From Helianthus annuus (lineage: Eukaryota > Streptophyta > Magnoliopsida > Asterales > Asteraceae): a DNA stretch of 64,000 nt. The stretch covers positions 128,971,144-129,035,143 of the forward strand of contig NC_035448.2 of assembly GCF_002127325.2 (NCBI RefSeq), written 5' to 3'. A program made the position numbers and the translations under genes. Shown piece by piece: positions 1 through 12,762 of this stretch. Position 1 is the first letter of the stretch. Every line of letters begins with the position of its first letter. The notes beneath the pieces were generated by a model. That model was not told where the DNA came from. It did not search any database and worked only from the letters and a program-made list of their open reading frames with translations.

Positions 1-360
1 AACAGAATGATTCACTCAGTATTTCCCCGCTGACAAAACTTTTTTTCAAAACATGTTTCAGGTGATCTGTGTGATCCAGGAAAAGTGCAGTAAAGCACTA
101 CAAGCTCAGAGAAGTGGCTCATTGTGAATAAATAAATAAAACATGTTTTGGCAAATAATGATTTCTGTGTGAAATCAACGTATTGTAAATTATGGAAATT
201 TATCCCTAACAACTTTGTGTAATATATTAAACGAGAAATTTTTACGGTGAAAAGATCCTGTAATAAAAGACTTCCGCTGCCGCATAAATCAGATACCACG
301 GGTACCACTGGACTGCTCGCGGCTCCCGATTCCGTCCAGGGTGGGTCGGGGGTCGCGACA
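1..360 (+). repeat. 3' part of a diverged family-A gypsy LTR
   Basis: This stretch aligns by eye with the reverse complement of the LTRs of element A (24084-24420 and 43034-43370). Shared landmarks in the same order are a run around gattcactcagtatttc near position 9, agtggctc near 111, acttccgctg near 270, ataccacggg near 292 and the terminal gggggtcgcgaca. It is much more diverged than the two LTRs of A are from each other, so it is an old copy or a relative. It ends at 360 and is followed directly by copia gag coding sequence, so an A-like element or solo LTR was inserted into that gag. The rest lies outside the window. Any reading frame here is accidental. Confidence 0.75.
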
Positions 361-1750
361 TTCGTCTTTTGTTATGAAACACATGATGGGTGGGTTAAAG
401 AAAAGTAATGACAAGACCACTGTGGGCTTCCAGGGCTTTAATGAAGTCCCACCTCCTCTTAGTCATGACTATTCTTTCCTCCCTGATGAAGATGAGCTAG
501 CAGACTATATGTCAACCGCACCAAGTAGTTTCGCATCTACATCAAGTCCAGGTGAGGGGTCTGAGAGTGGTGATGCTGAGAAGAACAATAACAGGGAATC
601 GTTGAAAAAGAAAAATTCACCTCCAAAGGGCAAAAATCAAACTTTTGCTAAAAAGATTAATTTTGTTCAAGGTAGTGATATGAAAAATGAAACCGCTGTT
701 ATTGAAAAAGAATCAAATGTAGAGTTTGCTAAAAATAAGAACATAGAAAAATCTGAACTTAAGCAAACTGAACAAAATTCTTCCAAGGCATCATCACCAT
801 CTGATAAGGGATCTACCTCAGAGACTCCAGCTAAGAAGTCTTTGAAAAGGAGATCGTGCTTCAAATGTCACACCAAAGGACATGTAGCTAGCTGCTGTCC
901 TAACAAAAAGAGTGAAGCACAAGTTAGTGAGAGAAAAAGAGAGAAGTCACCAGAGAAAAGTGGTGATAAGCAGGAGAAAGAGAGTCCAATTCTCCAAAGA
1001 AATCTGCTCCTAAGCAACCACAAAATGTTGCTGTTGGTGTAGATAAGGCTGGAACAGGAACTCTACAAGTTCCACGTTTTCAAAGAAATCAACAAAGATT
1101 TCAGCCTAGATCTCCACCAGGCAGATATCAGAGACCTAGAAGCAGTTCACCTAGAATGAACAATTATAATTCTAATAATTTCAGAAGTCAAAGTCAATAT
1201 CAAAATCGATACCAGAATAATGGTGGTCGAACTTTTTATAACAATGGCTTTAGAAATTACAACAATAATGCTTCTTGGAATCAAAATTCAAGGTTTCAAA
1301 ATCAAAATTTCCAAAGGTCAAATTGTCCAAATGTATATAGGAACCCTCAGGACCTAAGACCTTATGGAAATCAAAATCAAATTCCATCAACAGGTCTAAG
1401 ATCCAAGAGTCCTGTCAGGAGTAATGGATATTGGATGGATGTTCCAGTGGTTGGTAAATTTGGACGACCCAAGACCATTAAGGCTTGGGTCCCCCAATCT
1501 AACTAATTTCTTAAGTTAGTGTGTGTAGGAGCTGCTAAGGAGGATTATCAACTTATGTTGATAGTGGTTGCTCTAGGCACATGACGGGGGATGTGAGATT
1601 GTTGATATGTATATATTTTAAATGATTTAAATTGATGTTCTAAGTGCTGAGTCGACACAGAAGATAACCTGGCAGATCTTTATACTAAAGCATTTGACAT
1701 GGCTCGCTTTGAACATTTAGTTGAACTCAACGGGATGAGGAATCCTGAAT
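361..1750 (+). pseudogene. Ty1/copia gag-pol remnant, internally deleted (SIRE-like)
   Basis: Frames read gag with one zinc knuckle (CFKCHTKGHVASC, about 858-897), then an Asn/Gln/Arg-rich stretch up to AWVPQSN at about 1503. The copia protease core DSGCSRHMTGD follows at about 1558-1592. Sequence then jumps to the C-terminal tail of the copia RNase H region (EDNLADLYTKAFDMARFEH, about 1660-1716), ending with a stop at about 1750. Nearly all of protease, integrase, RT and RNase H is therefore missing, and there is a frameshift near 990 and another near 1505. In an intact copy gag packages RNA and pol copies and integrates it. This copy is dead. The gag and tail style fit the SIRE/Maximus lineage; lineage assignment is inference. 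Confidence 0.85.
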
Positions 1751-3697
1751 AACTGGTTTTTCATAAGAATTTTTGTAAATAGTTTACTGCTTTTCTTAAA
1801 AATCAAAAACAATAAAAAAAATTTGAAAAATCAAAAACATAAAAAAATATAAAATCAAAAATGAGATTTCACTGTGTGAAAAAGGAGAAATTATAGTACA
1901 TCAGCAAGTTAGACTGTCACACTGAATTTGAACCTAAATTGCTTAAGTGTGATAGCAGCTTCATTATATGATGTACTAGTAGGCAAAAAGCATGAAATAA
2001 TCAACTTACCAATGTGATATAAACTTAAATGAACTGAATATGAGTGGGGAACACATCAGTGGTGTATGGTTTAATGACCTTAATTCTTGCGTTGATAGAT
2101 TGCAAAAATCTGAAGTTTTGGGTCTTTATACTGTTTTTTCATCTGGGGATATCTTGGTTGTCTTTCTGTTCAGAACTAAAATTGTACATGACCCCAGGAA
2201 AGAAGTCACTTGGAATTAACTCATTTCTATTTGAATGTCTGTATGTTTTCCCGATACACACAATTTTGATCTGATTCTGAAATCTTCTTTGAAAAAAGTC
2301 GTGTACCTCCTCTGCTGCATCCAGATATATGCTGACCTGGAGGTGCTAGGTAACGACAGCTTCTGCTGCATCCAGATACATGCTGACCTAGCTGTACGTT
2401 GTCGCGCTATAGATCTAATACACCCGAAAGAGGCCCTCAAGTGCCCAAAAGAAACCCAAGAAACCTATATCAAACTGAGAAAATCTCATTTGATCTGTAT
2501 ATTATACCATCTCTACTAAAGATCTATTCTGTTCTCTTCTCAACCTATTCCCAGTTAAGATTTCAGAAATCTGGATTGGACTTGTGAAATATGTGGTAGG
2601 GAAGATACTTGCATGATAGAGTGTGTTATTTATATTTCCAGGATTTGATTAGTATTTATTTGGGTGTTCATTGTCAAGCAATCAAAACATGATAAAACAG
2701 ATTATATGCAGACCTAGACACAGTCCAGATATCTTAAAGGATGGCATTAGTATACTCACCTACTACGATGAATCTTTGTGCATACCTTGATCGCGGGGGT
2801 ATATCCTGTTGTGGGACACACTAGTATATCAGTAAATAAAATTACCTTAAAGTATCATACGGTAATGGTACTTGAAATGTTCATGCATTTTGTTTAAGTG
2901 GACAAACATACTGGTAATCGTCTTGAACTGCTTTTCACGAAAAATTAAAATAAGAATTATCTAATTGTGTGAAACAGTTTGACTGTGCTGATATGATCTT
3001 CTTACCAGTGATTCTCACAAAAATAGAGTGTTTATTGGTTTTGTTATTTACTTGCTTTCAGAAAATATAAAAATCCAAAAATAGTGTCTTTTTCTGTTTA
3101 AAATTCTTAACGTACGGAAAACTGTTATTCTTGGAGGATTTGTTACTGATAGGGGGAGACGGTGTTAGAAAGTGAGTTCAAAATTTTAAATCAAACAGGT
3201 TCTTGTGTGTTGAACAAAATGTTTTGCATGTTGGTGATGAAATTGAAAATGCTTAATCTGTTATACAGTTTAACTAATCTCTTGAAAAATAATAATTTAT
3301 TTAACTTATGTTGAAAAATTCTTATGGTTTCTCGAGATGTTTGTTTTATAGTATACAGATTGAAGCGGTATGTTGCTGAGAAGTAGCTGTGAAGTGTGAA
3401 GATGAGAGTTTGATTGGATGCATGGTAGAACCTCCTTTCTATATTGCAGACAAAGTTAAAGAGTTTGAAGATTGCTGTGCAAATGCTAAACTAGAGTTTA
3501 CTCAAGTGCTAACGTGTTGAAGATTTGGTGATTGGATGCATCAGCTTAGGGGGAGTCAATCTGTTGCTGATAGTTTGTTGCTGACAGAAGCTGTTGAAGC
3601 TGAAGCTATCCAAAGACCAAAGACAGTGCAAGATTACTCGAAGATTGCAAGAAGACTGAAGACAAAGTTTTTATGAAGCTATTGTCAAGGGGGAGTG
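1751..3697 (+). other. long 3' non-coding region of the copia remnant
   Basis: About 1.9 kb separates the pol stop from the 3' LTR. SIRE-type copia elements are known to carry long 3' regions, sometimes with an env-like frame, but no convincing reading frame is seen here. A 30-bp segment is repeated with a 51-bp offset (2311-2340 and 2362-2391, each containing gctgcatccagata). Three polypurine blocks of the form agggggag occur at about 3151, 3547 and 3688. The last one touches the LTR. Confidence 0.6.
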
Positions 3698-4184
3698 TGT
3701 TGGTGCATATTTGTGACAACAGCTTAGATTTGGTCTTTGGATATCTTGTAATTAGTTAAACGATAAACGGTTAGCGGGTTTAGCTTTGTAATAGTGAAAT
3801 AATAGAGTTTGGGCTAAACTAAACCCAGTTTGGGTCTAGGGAACTAATTGGGCTTGCCCAAGTAGTAAACCCTAGTCTAATCAGTAAACCTTGTGTTATA
3901 TAAACAAGGTTAGGCTTTAGGGTTTAGGTTAATCAGTTAATCAGCCAAAACAGTTGTGTGAGAGAGCAAATTTTGTGAGAGCTTAGTCTTGGACGAAATT
4001 AGGGTTGTTAGGGTTTTGGATTGATTGTAATTCGTGAGATTGATAATCAATAGAAAACCCGGTTTGAAAGTGATTGCTGATTTCTGTTCCTACACGTTTT
4101 CTACTTATTCTGATCAAGAGGATTCCGCACTCTTGATCGGATTGACAATTCTGTGAAGATCCATACACATCAAGGGGACCTACA
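3698..4184 (+). repeat. 3' LTR of the copia remnant
   Basis: It starts TGTTGGTGCATATTTG directly after the polypurine tract caagggggag and ends GGGGACCTACA, so it has TG...CA ends and is 487 bp. A TATA-like ttatataaac lies at about 3896-3905. The sequence after 4184 matches the interior of LTR family E (40789 onward), so the copia element was inserted into an E-family LTR. The expected right-hand target duplication would be actgt at 4185-4189. The left LTR is outside the window or lost. Confidence 0.75.
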
Positions 4185-5029
4185 ACTGTCTATATAAAAT
4201 AAAGATTTTCACCATTCATATCTCCACGGTCTATATGGAGGTATGTTGGCTACCTGGTCAGGGGTTAAGTGAACGGTTTGGTAAGAGTCTTGCCATTGTT
4301 CAGTGTATAGATCCTGCAAAGGACCTGGGTCAAATTTAGTAAGACCTCCTTCAATACTCAAAAGGTATTGGATGGCGGGGGTCCAAACTCTTTGATCCCC
4401 TCATAAGTTAAACTACTATTAAAACTTTAACCCAGCTACTTAGGACTGTATCCCTGCTGACTCAGACTACTTAGCTGAGGGTAACGTCGCCTTCAAAATA
4501 GGGGCCTACCACACTATGCATTAATAACTTAATTAATTATCTTTCAACAATCCGACCCTTTAGGATTGTATCCTTGCTGACTCAAACTACTGGGTTGAGC
4601 GTAACGTCGCCTTCAAAAGAGGGGCCTACTACAATAACTAAGATAATCTCTTAAACAAGTGCAAAAGTGCGAAAATAATCAAAGGTTACACTACACACGA
4701 GTCGGATCCAAGTGATTCATCTTGTCTATCTGTTTTATTTTTATTTTATTTTTCAGCATTTTAGTTAGTTTTATTTTCATAGTTTAAAAATCTTTTTCTA
4801 ACTTTTTGATTTGATTAGACGTTGAGGATAAACCGGTACTAAAAGCTCTTGTGTCCTTGGACGACCTCGGTATCTTACCAACACTATACTACGTCCACGA
4901 TGGGTGCACTTGCCCATATGTGTGTTTAGTGTTAGTAAATATCGTGTTTTATAAATTTAAAACTTGGCTAAAAAGTGTAAAAAGGGCTTAAAATATACAC
5001 CTAATATATATAACACTTCACACGCATCA
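4185..5029 (+). repeat. 3' half of a family-E LTR
   Basis: It is highly similar to 40789-41638, the 3' half of solo LTR E, starting at actgtctatataaaataaa and ending with acgcatca. Shared blocks include ggtctatatggaggtatgtt, two alternating copies of a motif containing ctgactcaaactac or ctgactcagactac, and gacgttgaggataaaccgg. The 5' half is cut off by the copia insertion. The family is probably a non-chromovirus Ty3/gypsy type; no coding region is attached to prove this. Confidence 0.75.
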
Positions 5030-8000
5030 TGACCATAAGGTATAACCTCGGAAGGTTATTCCCTGTACAACTTTGGTCACAAAACATGTTTGGTCGGATC
5101 CTAATGATCGACCAAACGGGCCTAGTTCGAAAGTCTAAGCGGTTGTTTAGACCCCTTGACTTACGACTCTACATAAGCACTAAACCTAAAGTGACGAACT
5201 AAACATGTTAAAACATGTTTAACGAAGTTAGAAAACAGGTTTGATATCAAAACAAACGGTTTTGATACCCAAGAATAGTTTGGTTACAAAATAAGCATTT
5301 TGGCCGAAACTATGACTCGTCACTACACCTAATCAACGTGGTAATCAGTAGGTATAGTCACTAAGGACTATAACTATCGTGATTACGCTCACGTTGCGAA
5401 GTTCAAACGAACTTCGTGTTGACCATAAACTGGTAAATGCAGGAAGTCAAACACAGTTTGACTTTCATGCTAAAAACGCGTAAAAGAACGAAAGAACACT
5501 TACAAAAGGTCCAAGAATGGAGGTTTGATCTAATTATTCTCAGGTATAAAGTGATAACACTCCAACTTAGAGAACAAATCAGATCAGTGTGGGTTTTGAG
5601 AGAAATGGGATGGGGTATATATAGCGTTCATGCAACCGTTAAGATCGTTTATCGAAAGCCGTGTTTCAATCTGAGCCGTACACATCATACCCACTGATTT
5701 GTGAAACCATGGGAACCCAAAACCAGTCCATAGGAACCTTAAAACCATTTGCACAAGAGGGAAACAGCTGGAACAAGCTGGAAATGAAATCTGCTGATCT
5801 GGGACATGGATACAGACCGCATCCACATTCCCATACGGTCCGCATGGACCTTGCAGATCAGCTACTTTCACAGATTGGCAAAACAGGCCCCTGTGACTCC
5901 AAACTTGATATTTGATGCATTTTTGACACGTTTAAGCCTCGTTAACCCTATTTCAAAGCTCTAAAATGAAGTTAAAGTATAAGGAACTTGAAACATGCTA
6001 AAAAACATCTCGGATGTCGGTTCGTTTGGTCGTACGGTTGCATTATTTGGGTAATTACGATGGAAGTCGTAACGGACGCGAAAACGATCCAAATTAAGCG
6101 ACGAATGGAATTTTATCATACCAATCACTAAAATAAAATATTTTAATGATTACATAAATTTTTGGATGTCCGGATATATTCAGAACGTAAGATATGCTCG
6201 AAAATGCAAACTTATGCACTTTTTGACGATTTTAGTCCCTGAATGACCAAAAAGTTTATTTTAGCATACCGAACACCTCAAAGCCTATTTCTAAGCTATG
6301 TAAAGGATATTTATGGTATGTTTAACTTATGATAAAGTTCCAGAATTTTCGTTATCACACGAATCGGCATACTTTCGCAGTTTAACACAAATAGTCCCTA
6401 TGATCGAATAAACTTGATTTCAACACACCAAACCATCCAAAACATATTTCTAAGTTATGTAAAGGTTATTTAAGGTATGTTAAGCCTATGTCACTATTTC
6501 GTAGTGTTTGTCGCATTAAACTGACTACGTTTACGCATCAGTTCGCGTATAACTTTCTAGAAAGTGATTTAGAGCTCGAAATCGAACAAGAATTGATATG
6601 TGCAAACGATACACATATTTATACAAATCCCAAGTATGAAATACAATATTTCATTGGTTTGGTATTTGTTTGATGGTTGAAGTGACACAGGTGTCACATA
6701 ACATTTTCTAAGACGGACATAACTTGTCTGTTAATGATCCGAATTAGGTCTCGTTTCTTCTTACGTGACCGTAACTCGATATTCTATAACATAGAATCAA
6801 AATCCTACTTTTACCTAAGCAAATTTCTTTCGTTTAAGCCTTCGGATTATTGACATTTTCATAATTATTCGACTCGTTTCAATTTATGAACCATGGAATT
6901 TACCTATGAGCTCCAAAACATTTATAAGGGCTTACACATCAACATACTTATATTTTTATGACACACTGTATTAAAACTCAAGTGCCGTTAACGAAATATA
7001 CACGTATTGATCAACCCGTTTATCCAAATTAGTTATATTCATTACTTTAACTCACCAAAGTTTAATACTTTGGTGATTTTGACCCGTTTGATTTCTCTAG
7101 CAAAATCCATCGCCTTTTTAGAATCAAACATGTAGTATTCAAGTCAATTTGACCCGTTTACAGTTTCAAATGGAATCCACCACTTTCATCTTGTCTATAC
7201 TCCCGAAATTTCTATTTTTTTTCTCGTTGGATACTACAAACGAAATCCTTCGTTTTTAGTATTATCCAACATTATAATGATTTGATTATCGTTCAACAAC
7301 TAAGCATAAAAGTGCTAAAACAAAATATTACAAAGCGAATAGCCGCGTACCTTTAGAGGTTTCCTTTTAAGCGGGTATCCGTTCCGCCTTGCCCACTTGA
7401 TGATCCACCCAAATCACCTATATAATTTGATTCGAATATATTGTTTAGAACTCATGGTTCAATATTCGATATTTCATACTCTTGTTTAGACAATTAAGCG
7501 ATTATTTCATACTTTTCAAGTATTTCAATTCATTCAAGCATTTTATCAAACATCTAGTGTGCATACTTAGCATTCTAACATTGTCATGTTCATGATTAAT
7601 AACTTTAACCATGTTTAAGCAAAGTTATTCGATTCATATATCAAGAACACTATAATCAGACTAGAATTTGCATCATAACCATCAATCAACATTCAATATC
7701 GCAAGACTACATGAATTCTTCACAAAAACCCATATACCCTTATATGACAAGTTATGAAACTCATGAATTATGACATAAATGAATCAATTCATAGTCTAAT
7801 ACTCATTCCTAGACTTGTATTCATCATAATTTACCCATAACATCCATTAATTTACCATTAATTTCTGTTATGAGAATTCAAAATCATCACAACATCATTA
7901 TATCTAAAGATTTGACATACCTTGTGACCTACTAAGTATGAGTATCACAAATTCAGCCTTGATTCACCTTCAATTGGGTTTTATTTCTTGAATTTTTTAG

Positions 8001-8265
8001 TGAATTTAGAGGAGTTAGGGTTTTGAAAGAAGGAGAGTTCGTCCCTGGGTTTATGATCGATCTGGACACACACAAAGTGTGTGTCTTTGATGTTTATCCA
8101 GGTTTTAACAAAATATCTTTCAAAATTTACACCTTTGGCCCCTCAAATTTCTATGTTTTATAAGAAGGGTTAACATACTTTGATTTCCCCATCTTTTCTA
8201 TTATAAATTTTATAATTTACATATGTACACCCATATAAATAATTTAATAATTTAGGGGTGTTACA
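5030..8265 (-). repeat. probable solo gypsy LTR, minus strand
   Basis: Read on the minus strand this begins TGTAACACCCCTAAATTATT at 8265 and ends ccttatggtca at 5030, giving TG...CA ends typical of plant chromovirus LTRs. A TATA box (tatatatac on the minus strand, 5615-5623) sits near the expected promoter. About 170-240 bp upstream of it lies a GC-richer inverted repeat with arms gctgatct/agatcagc (5793-5800 and 5855-5862). No internal coding region is attached. The left boundary abuts the family-E LTR, and I could not find a convincing target duplication. Small reading frames here are not credible genes. Confidence 0.5.
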
Positions 8266-8611
8266 AAAGAGAGAGCTGCAAAGGTGGGTGGATTGGTTGA
8301 AGATGGAGATGGTGGGTCCCACAAAGAAAGATCGGATGGGTTTGATTAGGAGATGGGTTGGGTGGGGCCCATTGAATTTATATACAGAGCCAGAGTGTGT
8401 TTTGTGTGTGATTTTTTTTATATTTTAATAAAAGCAAGGGATAAATAAGAAATTTCAGATGGACCTAACGGAGAAAACTAACCCCCGTCCACTCCAGGGA
8501 CCATTCGAGTAACAAAAAGTAAACCACATTGAGCACCGGTGTAATTTCCAAAAGTTGAGGACTATAGGTGTTACTTTACAAAACCACAGGGACTATCCGG
8601 GCATTTTACTC
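8266..8611. mobile_element. possible Mutator-like arm next to the LTR
   Basis: The block from about 8460 to 8611 (ggacctaacgg ... ccagggaccattcgag ... ccacagggactatccggg) resembles the long terminal inverted repeats of plant Mutator-like elements. Those typically read, in reverse, agtaaaatgcccggatagtccc. Only one arm is visible. The part 8266-8460 would be internal sequence cut by the neighbouring LTR. Family recognition is from memory of such repeats and is not proven here. Confidence 0.35.
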
Positions 8612-9495
8612 TTATAATTATAAACTAGTTATGAAGAGTTAAGACTAACGTTGTGGTTGTGCCTCGAACTGTGAAGAAGAATGTCTTCGAGAAGTTGATA
8701 CAAGAATTTCTACATGATACAGCGGGGACGTTGATAATATTCAAAACTTAACATAACAAAAATAAATCTTAACGTAAGCCCATGTGTCACGGATAATACA
8801 ACTTCAATGACACGCATGGGGTGGATCTACTTGGAAGCTGGGGGCAGATAATATCCGCTACCTCTCAACTTTGTCAACAAAGTGGGAAATTAATGCAAAA
8901 AAAATCTTTGTATTATGTATCAAATGCCTTGAGCAAAAAAAAAAAATTGTCCCTGTTATTCCTGAAATTTTCTTCTAACTCTGTCATTGATGACACGTAC
9001 ATAATACTAATATTGAAGAGTATGATGATGGTATTTTGTTGAAATTTATTAACCTATTTTGAAATCAAGATAGTAGGCATTCATTTAATGGTTCGCTTTA
9101 GATAAATCATATATCCAGTTAGATGAATTCATGCAAAATGTAAGTTAAATAAAATTTATTCTAGGGCAAGTAAGAATATAGTTAAAAGTGTAGAAAGAAA
9201 AAAATATATATTAAAAGAAGTAAATTTACTAAGAGTGAAAAGCCCACCCATGCAGAACTTTGGGTTTGATCCGAAACGAAAAATACAAACCCACCACAGC
9301 CCAATCTAGACCATCCAATGGAATAATTTGCGCATGCATGCATGTGGCCCATGTACGCTACTACACTATACTTCGATGAAAGTAAAAAATGGAACACTGA
9401 TTCTAACACACGTACAACCTTTGGTCGTTAATTTGCGTTTTAATGGTATGTTGCAAAAATCTTAGTCACTATTTTCAAAAAATGGATACATGAGT
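8612..9495. other. unassigned non-coding stretch
   Basis: No credible gene is seen. An open stretch of about 38 codons (8644-8757, plus strand) has a coding look but no start context and no recognised family. Small frames at 8821-9042 and 9182-9409 (minus) are low-complexity and AT-driven. Confidence 0.5.
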
Positions 9496-9532
9496 AGGGT
9501 TGTAACGAACCGAACGTTCAGCGAACAGTTCG

Positions 9533-10458
9533 TGAACAAAATGAATGGTAGAATAATTATGGTATGCTATACAGTGATCGACCTGTAATGGTCAGCGTGA
9601 GAAGGTATGAATGTCATTAAGAGGGAGAATTAAAGGCCTTAAATGAAAGTTTGAGCTGAATTGGTTAAACGCTAGTATGGTGCTCGTACACAACATACCT
9701 AGTTGTTATCATAAGTAGTTCATGCAAGGAGCTAATAATAAAGTGTGCGAAGGATTAAATTCAAGGCTAAACTCAAACTTGTAATTAGTTCAAGTGACGG
9801 TGGTAACCGTAGAATGATGCCTTATACTCGTATTAAGTATGAAAAAGTAATTAGGAAGTGGGAAGCTTTGTATTAGTACCACTAAATCATTAAATGTCTA
9901 TAGTATACGTATAATGTTATGTTATGCCCTCATATGAGCAAGAAAGTAATTGGAAGAAAGTTAGTAATGGGATGATGGGGTTGCTTATAATTACAATAAT
10001 GAATTATGTCGTGCATGATTCGTGTGCGGAATAAAATAAATCGATTTATTTATATTAGTAAATGTATGAATATGTTACGCTTATTTAGAAAGATAGAAAC
10101 AAGCCGTAAGCATAAGCTTGTACGACCAATAGTATAAATCGGAATAAATTCCAATGAACGAATCGCTAGTGATGATGTATGCTAGGAACTGGCATTATAA
10201 AGTGAAAACGACACTAATAAGAGCCCTGGATCAGATTCTGACTTATAGGTGATTATGAAAGTAATTTACTTGATTTAAGAACGGATGGACAATGCGTGCA
10301 AAGACGTTTATGCATGAATGAAACTCTTGCCAAGATCTCGAATGCATCTATGTTGTAGTAAGCATCATGAATGAAAAGACGAAAAAGTAGGAGTAAAATT
10401 GGTCTAGTTGGAATGAGAAAGGTTTCAGGGACGAAACCTCTTTTAAGGGAGGTAGACT
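9533..10458 (+). mobile_element. 3' internal remnant of a gypsy element (F)
   Basis: No open pol frame remains, but the last part is diagnostic of a gypsy 3' end. A stem-loop ggtttc...gaaacc (10421-10438) containing agggacg is followed by a purine-rich tract taagggaggtagact, then the LTR start. The 5' LTR and most of the internal region are absent, so this is a truncated copy. Confidence 0.6.
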
Positions 10459-12158
10459 TGTAATGCCCCAAAAACGATAACACAATAAAATAAGTGAGGA
10501 TAAATAATAGACTTAACATAGTTAAGGGTTTATGACAAGATGATAGTTAAATGTGGTTTAAAGATTAGAGTTGTAATTAGCAACTAAGTGAAGGGGGTAA
10601 AGTGCAAAAGTGATTAAACTTAATCTATTAAAAATAAAAATAAAACCCCAAACACAGTGAGTGTGTCTGGGGAACGATCGAACAAGAACAGGCAAAAAGG
10701 GAGAAACCCTAATCTCTAGAAATCAAGCAATTGAAGCCTAATTCACAAGATAATCCAGTGCATGAGCCCTCATTTCGAAAATCTAACCCTAGTTAGTGAA
10801 GTGGTAAGTTTAATTTTCTAAAATTATGATTTGTAGAAAGAGTGGTTCAACCCAATCTCGATTTCTTGTATCAAATATGGGAAATCTGAGTTAGAATTGA
10901 TTTCTAGAACGAGAATCATGTTTGATTTTAGGTTGTATGAAAGGTTGTAGTGAAAACCCACTTGGTGAAATTGTGTTATGATTAGAAAGATCATAATGAT
11001 TATGATTTCATGTTATCTTGATATATGATCTTGTTTGAAATACTTGAATGTTAGATAAATTGATGTAGAATAAAGGATTGCAAGAACTAGGTTGATTAGT
11101 AATGACATACAAGATGAATTGGTAAAGTATGCTTTGAATATTTGTACATTATGCTTTATTAATGTAACGCACACTAAGTGTTTGATGAAATGCTTGAAAG
11201 AACAATTATGTGTAATTTGGAAAATAATGGAATGAAATTTGGGGTACTAAATGAATGAATGGATGTATTGATATAGGCGTGAAGGAAGAAAGTTCAAGTA
11301 CTAAGAAACCGGAAGGCTCACAAGATCGAGGTATGTTCCGTTGCATACAAAACCTTATTTACATTTCGTTTATGTTATGAAAAACAACCCTTGTTACAAT
11401 GATTATGGTGGTTAGGAAGTAGTAGATAGCAAATCCCTTGCGGATTTGGTTATGCTAACGAAGGTTATATTATGCTATGCATGTCGACCGGTTCGAGTCG
11501 AACCATGTCGAGTAAGAATATAGTGCCAACCGTTTAGTACGGGTGGTCATGAATGCAATAACGAAAGTATGAAGTTCAATCCGTTATACGGATAGAACGA
11601 AAGATTTATGTTGAAAGCAATTAACCCGATGTTACCGGGTCGTAAGTGGTATGCTTGAATCTCATTATGAGAGTATATGCCTTAACCCATTTAAATGGGT
11701 AATCGAATGCGTAAGAGTAATGAAAGTATATAAACGAATGCAACTATAAAGTGGTATCGTAAGCAAAATAAGTATTATGACTAACTTTCTAAAGCTTGTT
11801 GTTAAATGTAGGTAAATCCTCAATTTAGGCGACTCGGCGAATTGGAGCGAGCACGTGTTCTTCATATGTGATGCCAAGCGCTTCCGCTAGTTGATACTAA
11901 TGTTTTGGGTCAAAATATCTTTTTGTACAATTTGTTGGTAGACACACTTTTTAGCATTCGATGTTTTGGTTTTAGTAGTATCTTGTAGAATGGTATTTGT
12001 CTTGATTATGGTTCAAACAGGGGTATACTCGTTTTACGGACGGGTCATGCCCAAATTTTGTAAAATTATGTATTAATGATATTAGTACATTTAAAGTTTT
12101 ATGCTTCTAGTAAATACTATTGGTCATTATTCCATCAACGAAAAGTGGGGTTCTAACA
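10459..12158 (+). repeat. 3' LTR of gypsy remnant F
   Basis: It begins TGTAATGCCCC directly after the polypurine tract and ends GGGGTTCTAACA, 1700 bp in all. It contains a short hairpin near 10654-10680 (cccaaacacagtgagtgtgtctgggg split across arms). The general layout resembles the chromovirus LTRs elsewhere in the window, but the sequence is a different family. Small frames inside it are not genes. Confidence 0.7.
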
Positions 12159-12762
12159 GTTCGGCAGAAAGTTCGTTTATGTTCGTTTGTTTAATTAATG
12201 AACGAACATGAACAAGAAATTACGTTCGGTTAGTTAAATGAACGAACATGTACAAATGTCTCGTTCGTTCAATTACGTTCGTGAACAATCGGTAATGTGT
12301 TCGTGAATATTCGTTCTTGTTCGGTTGTTAATGTTGTCCATTAAAGATTTTTTAGCATTTATTTATTTTATCTAAACTTTTTATATTCTTTAATTCTTAT
12401 TTATCTCATTATTCAAACAAATAAAATAGGAAACCTTATCTCCACCTTGTTTATGCACTCCTTCACTTTCCTTCTCATTATTCACATTAAAAAATACTAT
12501 CGACCTTCGTTCAACGATTAGCGTGTCAAGGTCTAGCGCCGCTCCCTCTCATCATCCACCTCTAGCCACCATCGTCTTCATCGATTTTATATGTGTTCGT
12601 TTGTGTTCGTAAACCATTCGTGAACACGTTCCTTTCCTTAATGAACGAACACGAACAAAAAATTTCGTTCAGTAAGAGTTCATGAACCGTTCGTGAACAC
12701 ATTATATCCTTAACGAACGAACACGAACAAGGCCTTGTTCGTGTTCGTTTACAGCCGTACTT

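Larger units (their letters stand above)
9496..12762. mobile_element. hAT-like repeat split by a gypsy insertion
   Basis: The left end reads tagggttgtaacgaac (9495-9511). The right end, read in reverse, is tacggctgtaaacgaac (to about 12760), giving imperfect terminal inverted repeats. The arms are filled with many copies of gttcgt/acgaac in both orientations (12160-12330 and 12595-12750), as in subterminal repeats of hAT-type elements. The interval 9533-12158 is a separate gypsy fragment flanked by GTTCG on both sides (9528-9532 and 12159-12163). I could not identify an 8-bp target duplication, so class assignment is tentative. Confidence 0.45.

Noticed and set aside
3983..4168. Small minus-strand frame
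   Set aside because: It lies antisense inside the copia LTR, without supporting features.
5437..5915. Overlapping frames on both strands
   Set aside because: They are within a minus-strand LTR around its promoter, and none has a recognisable product.
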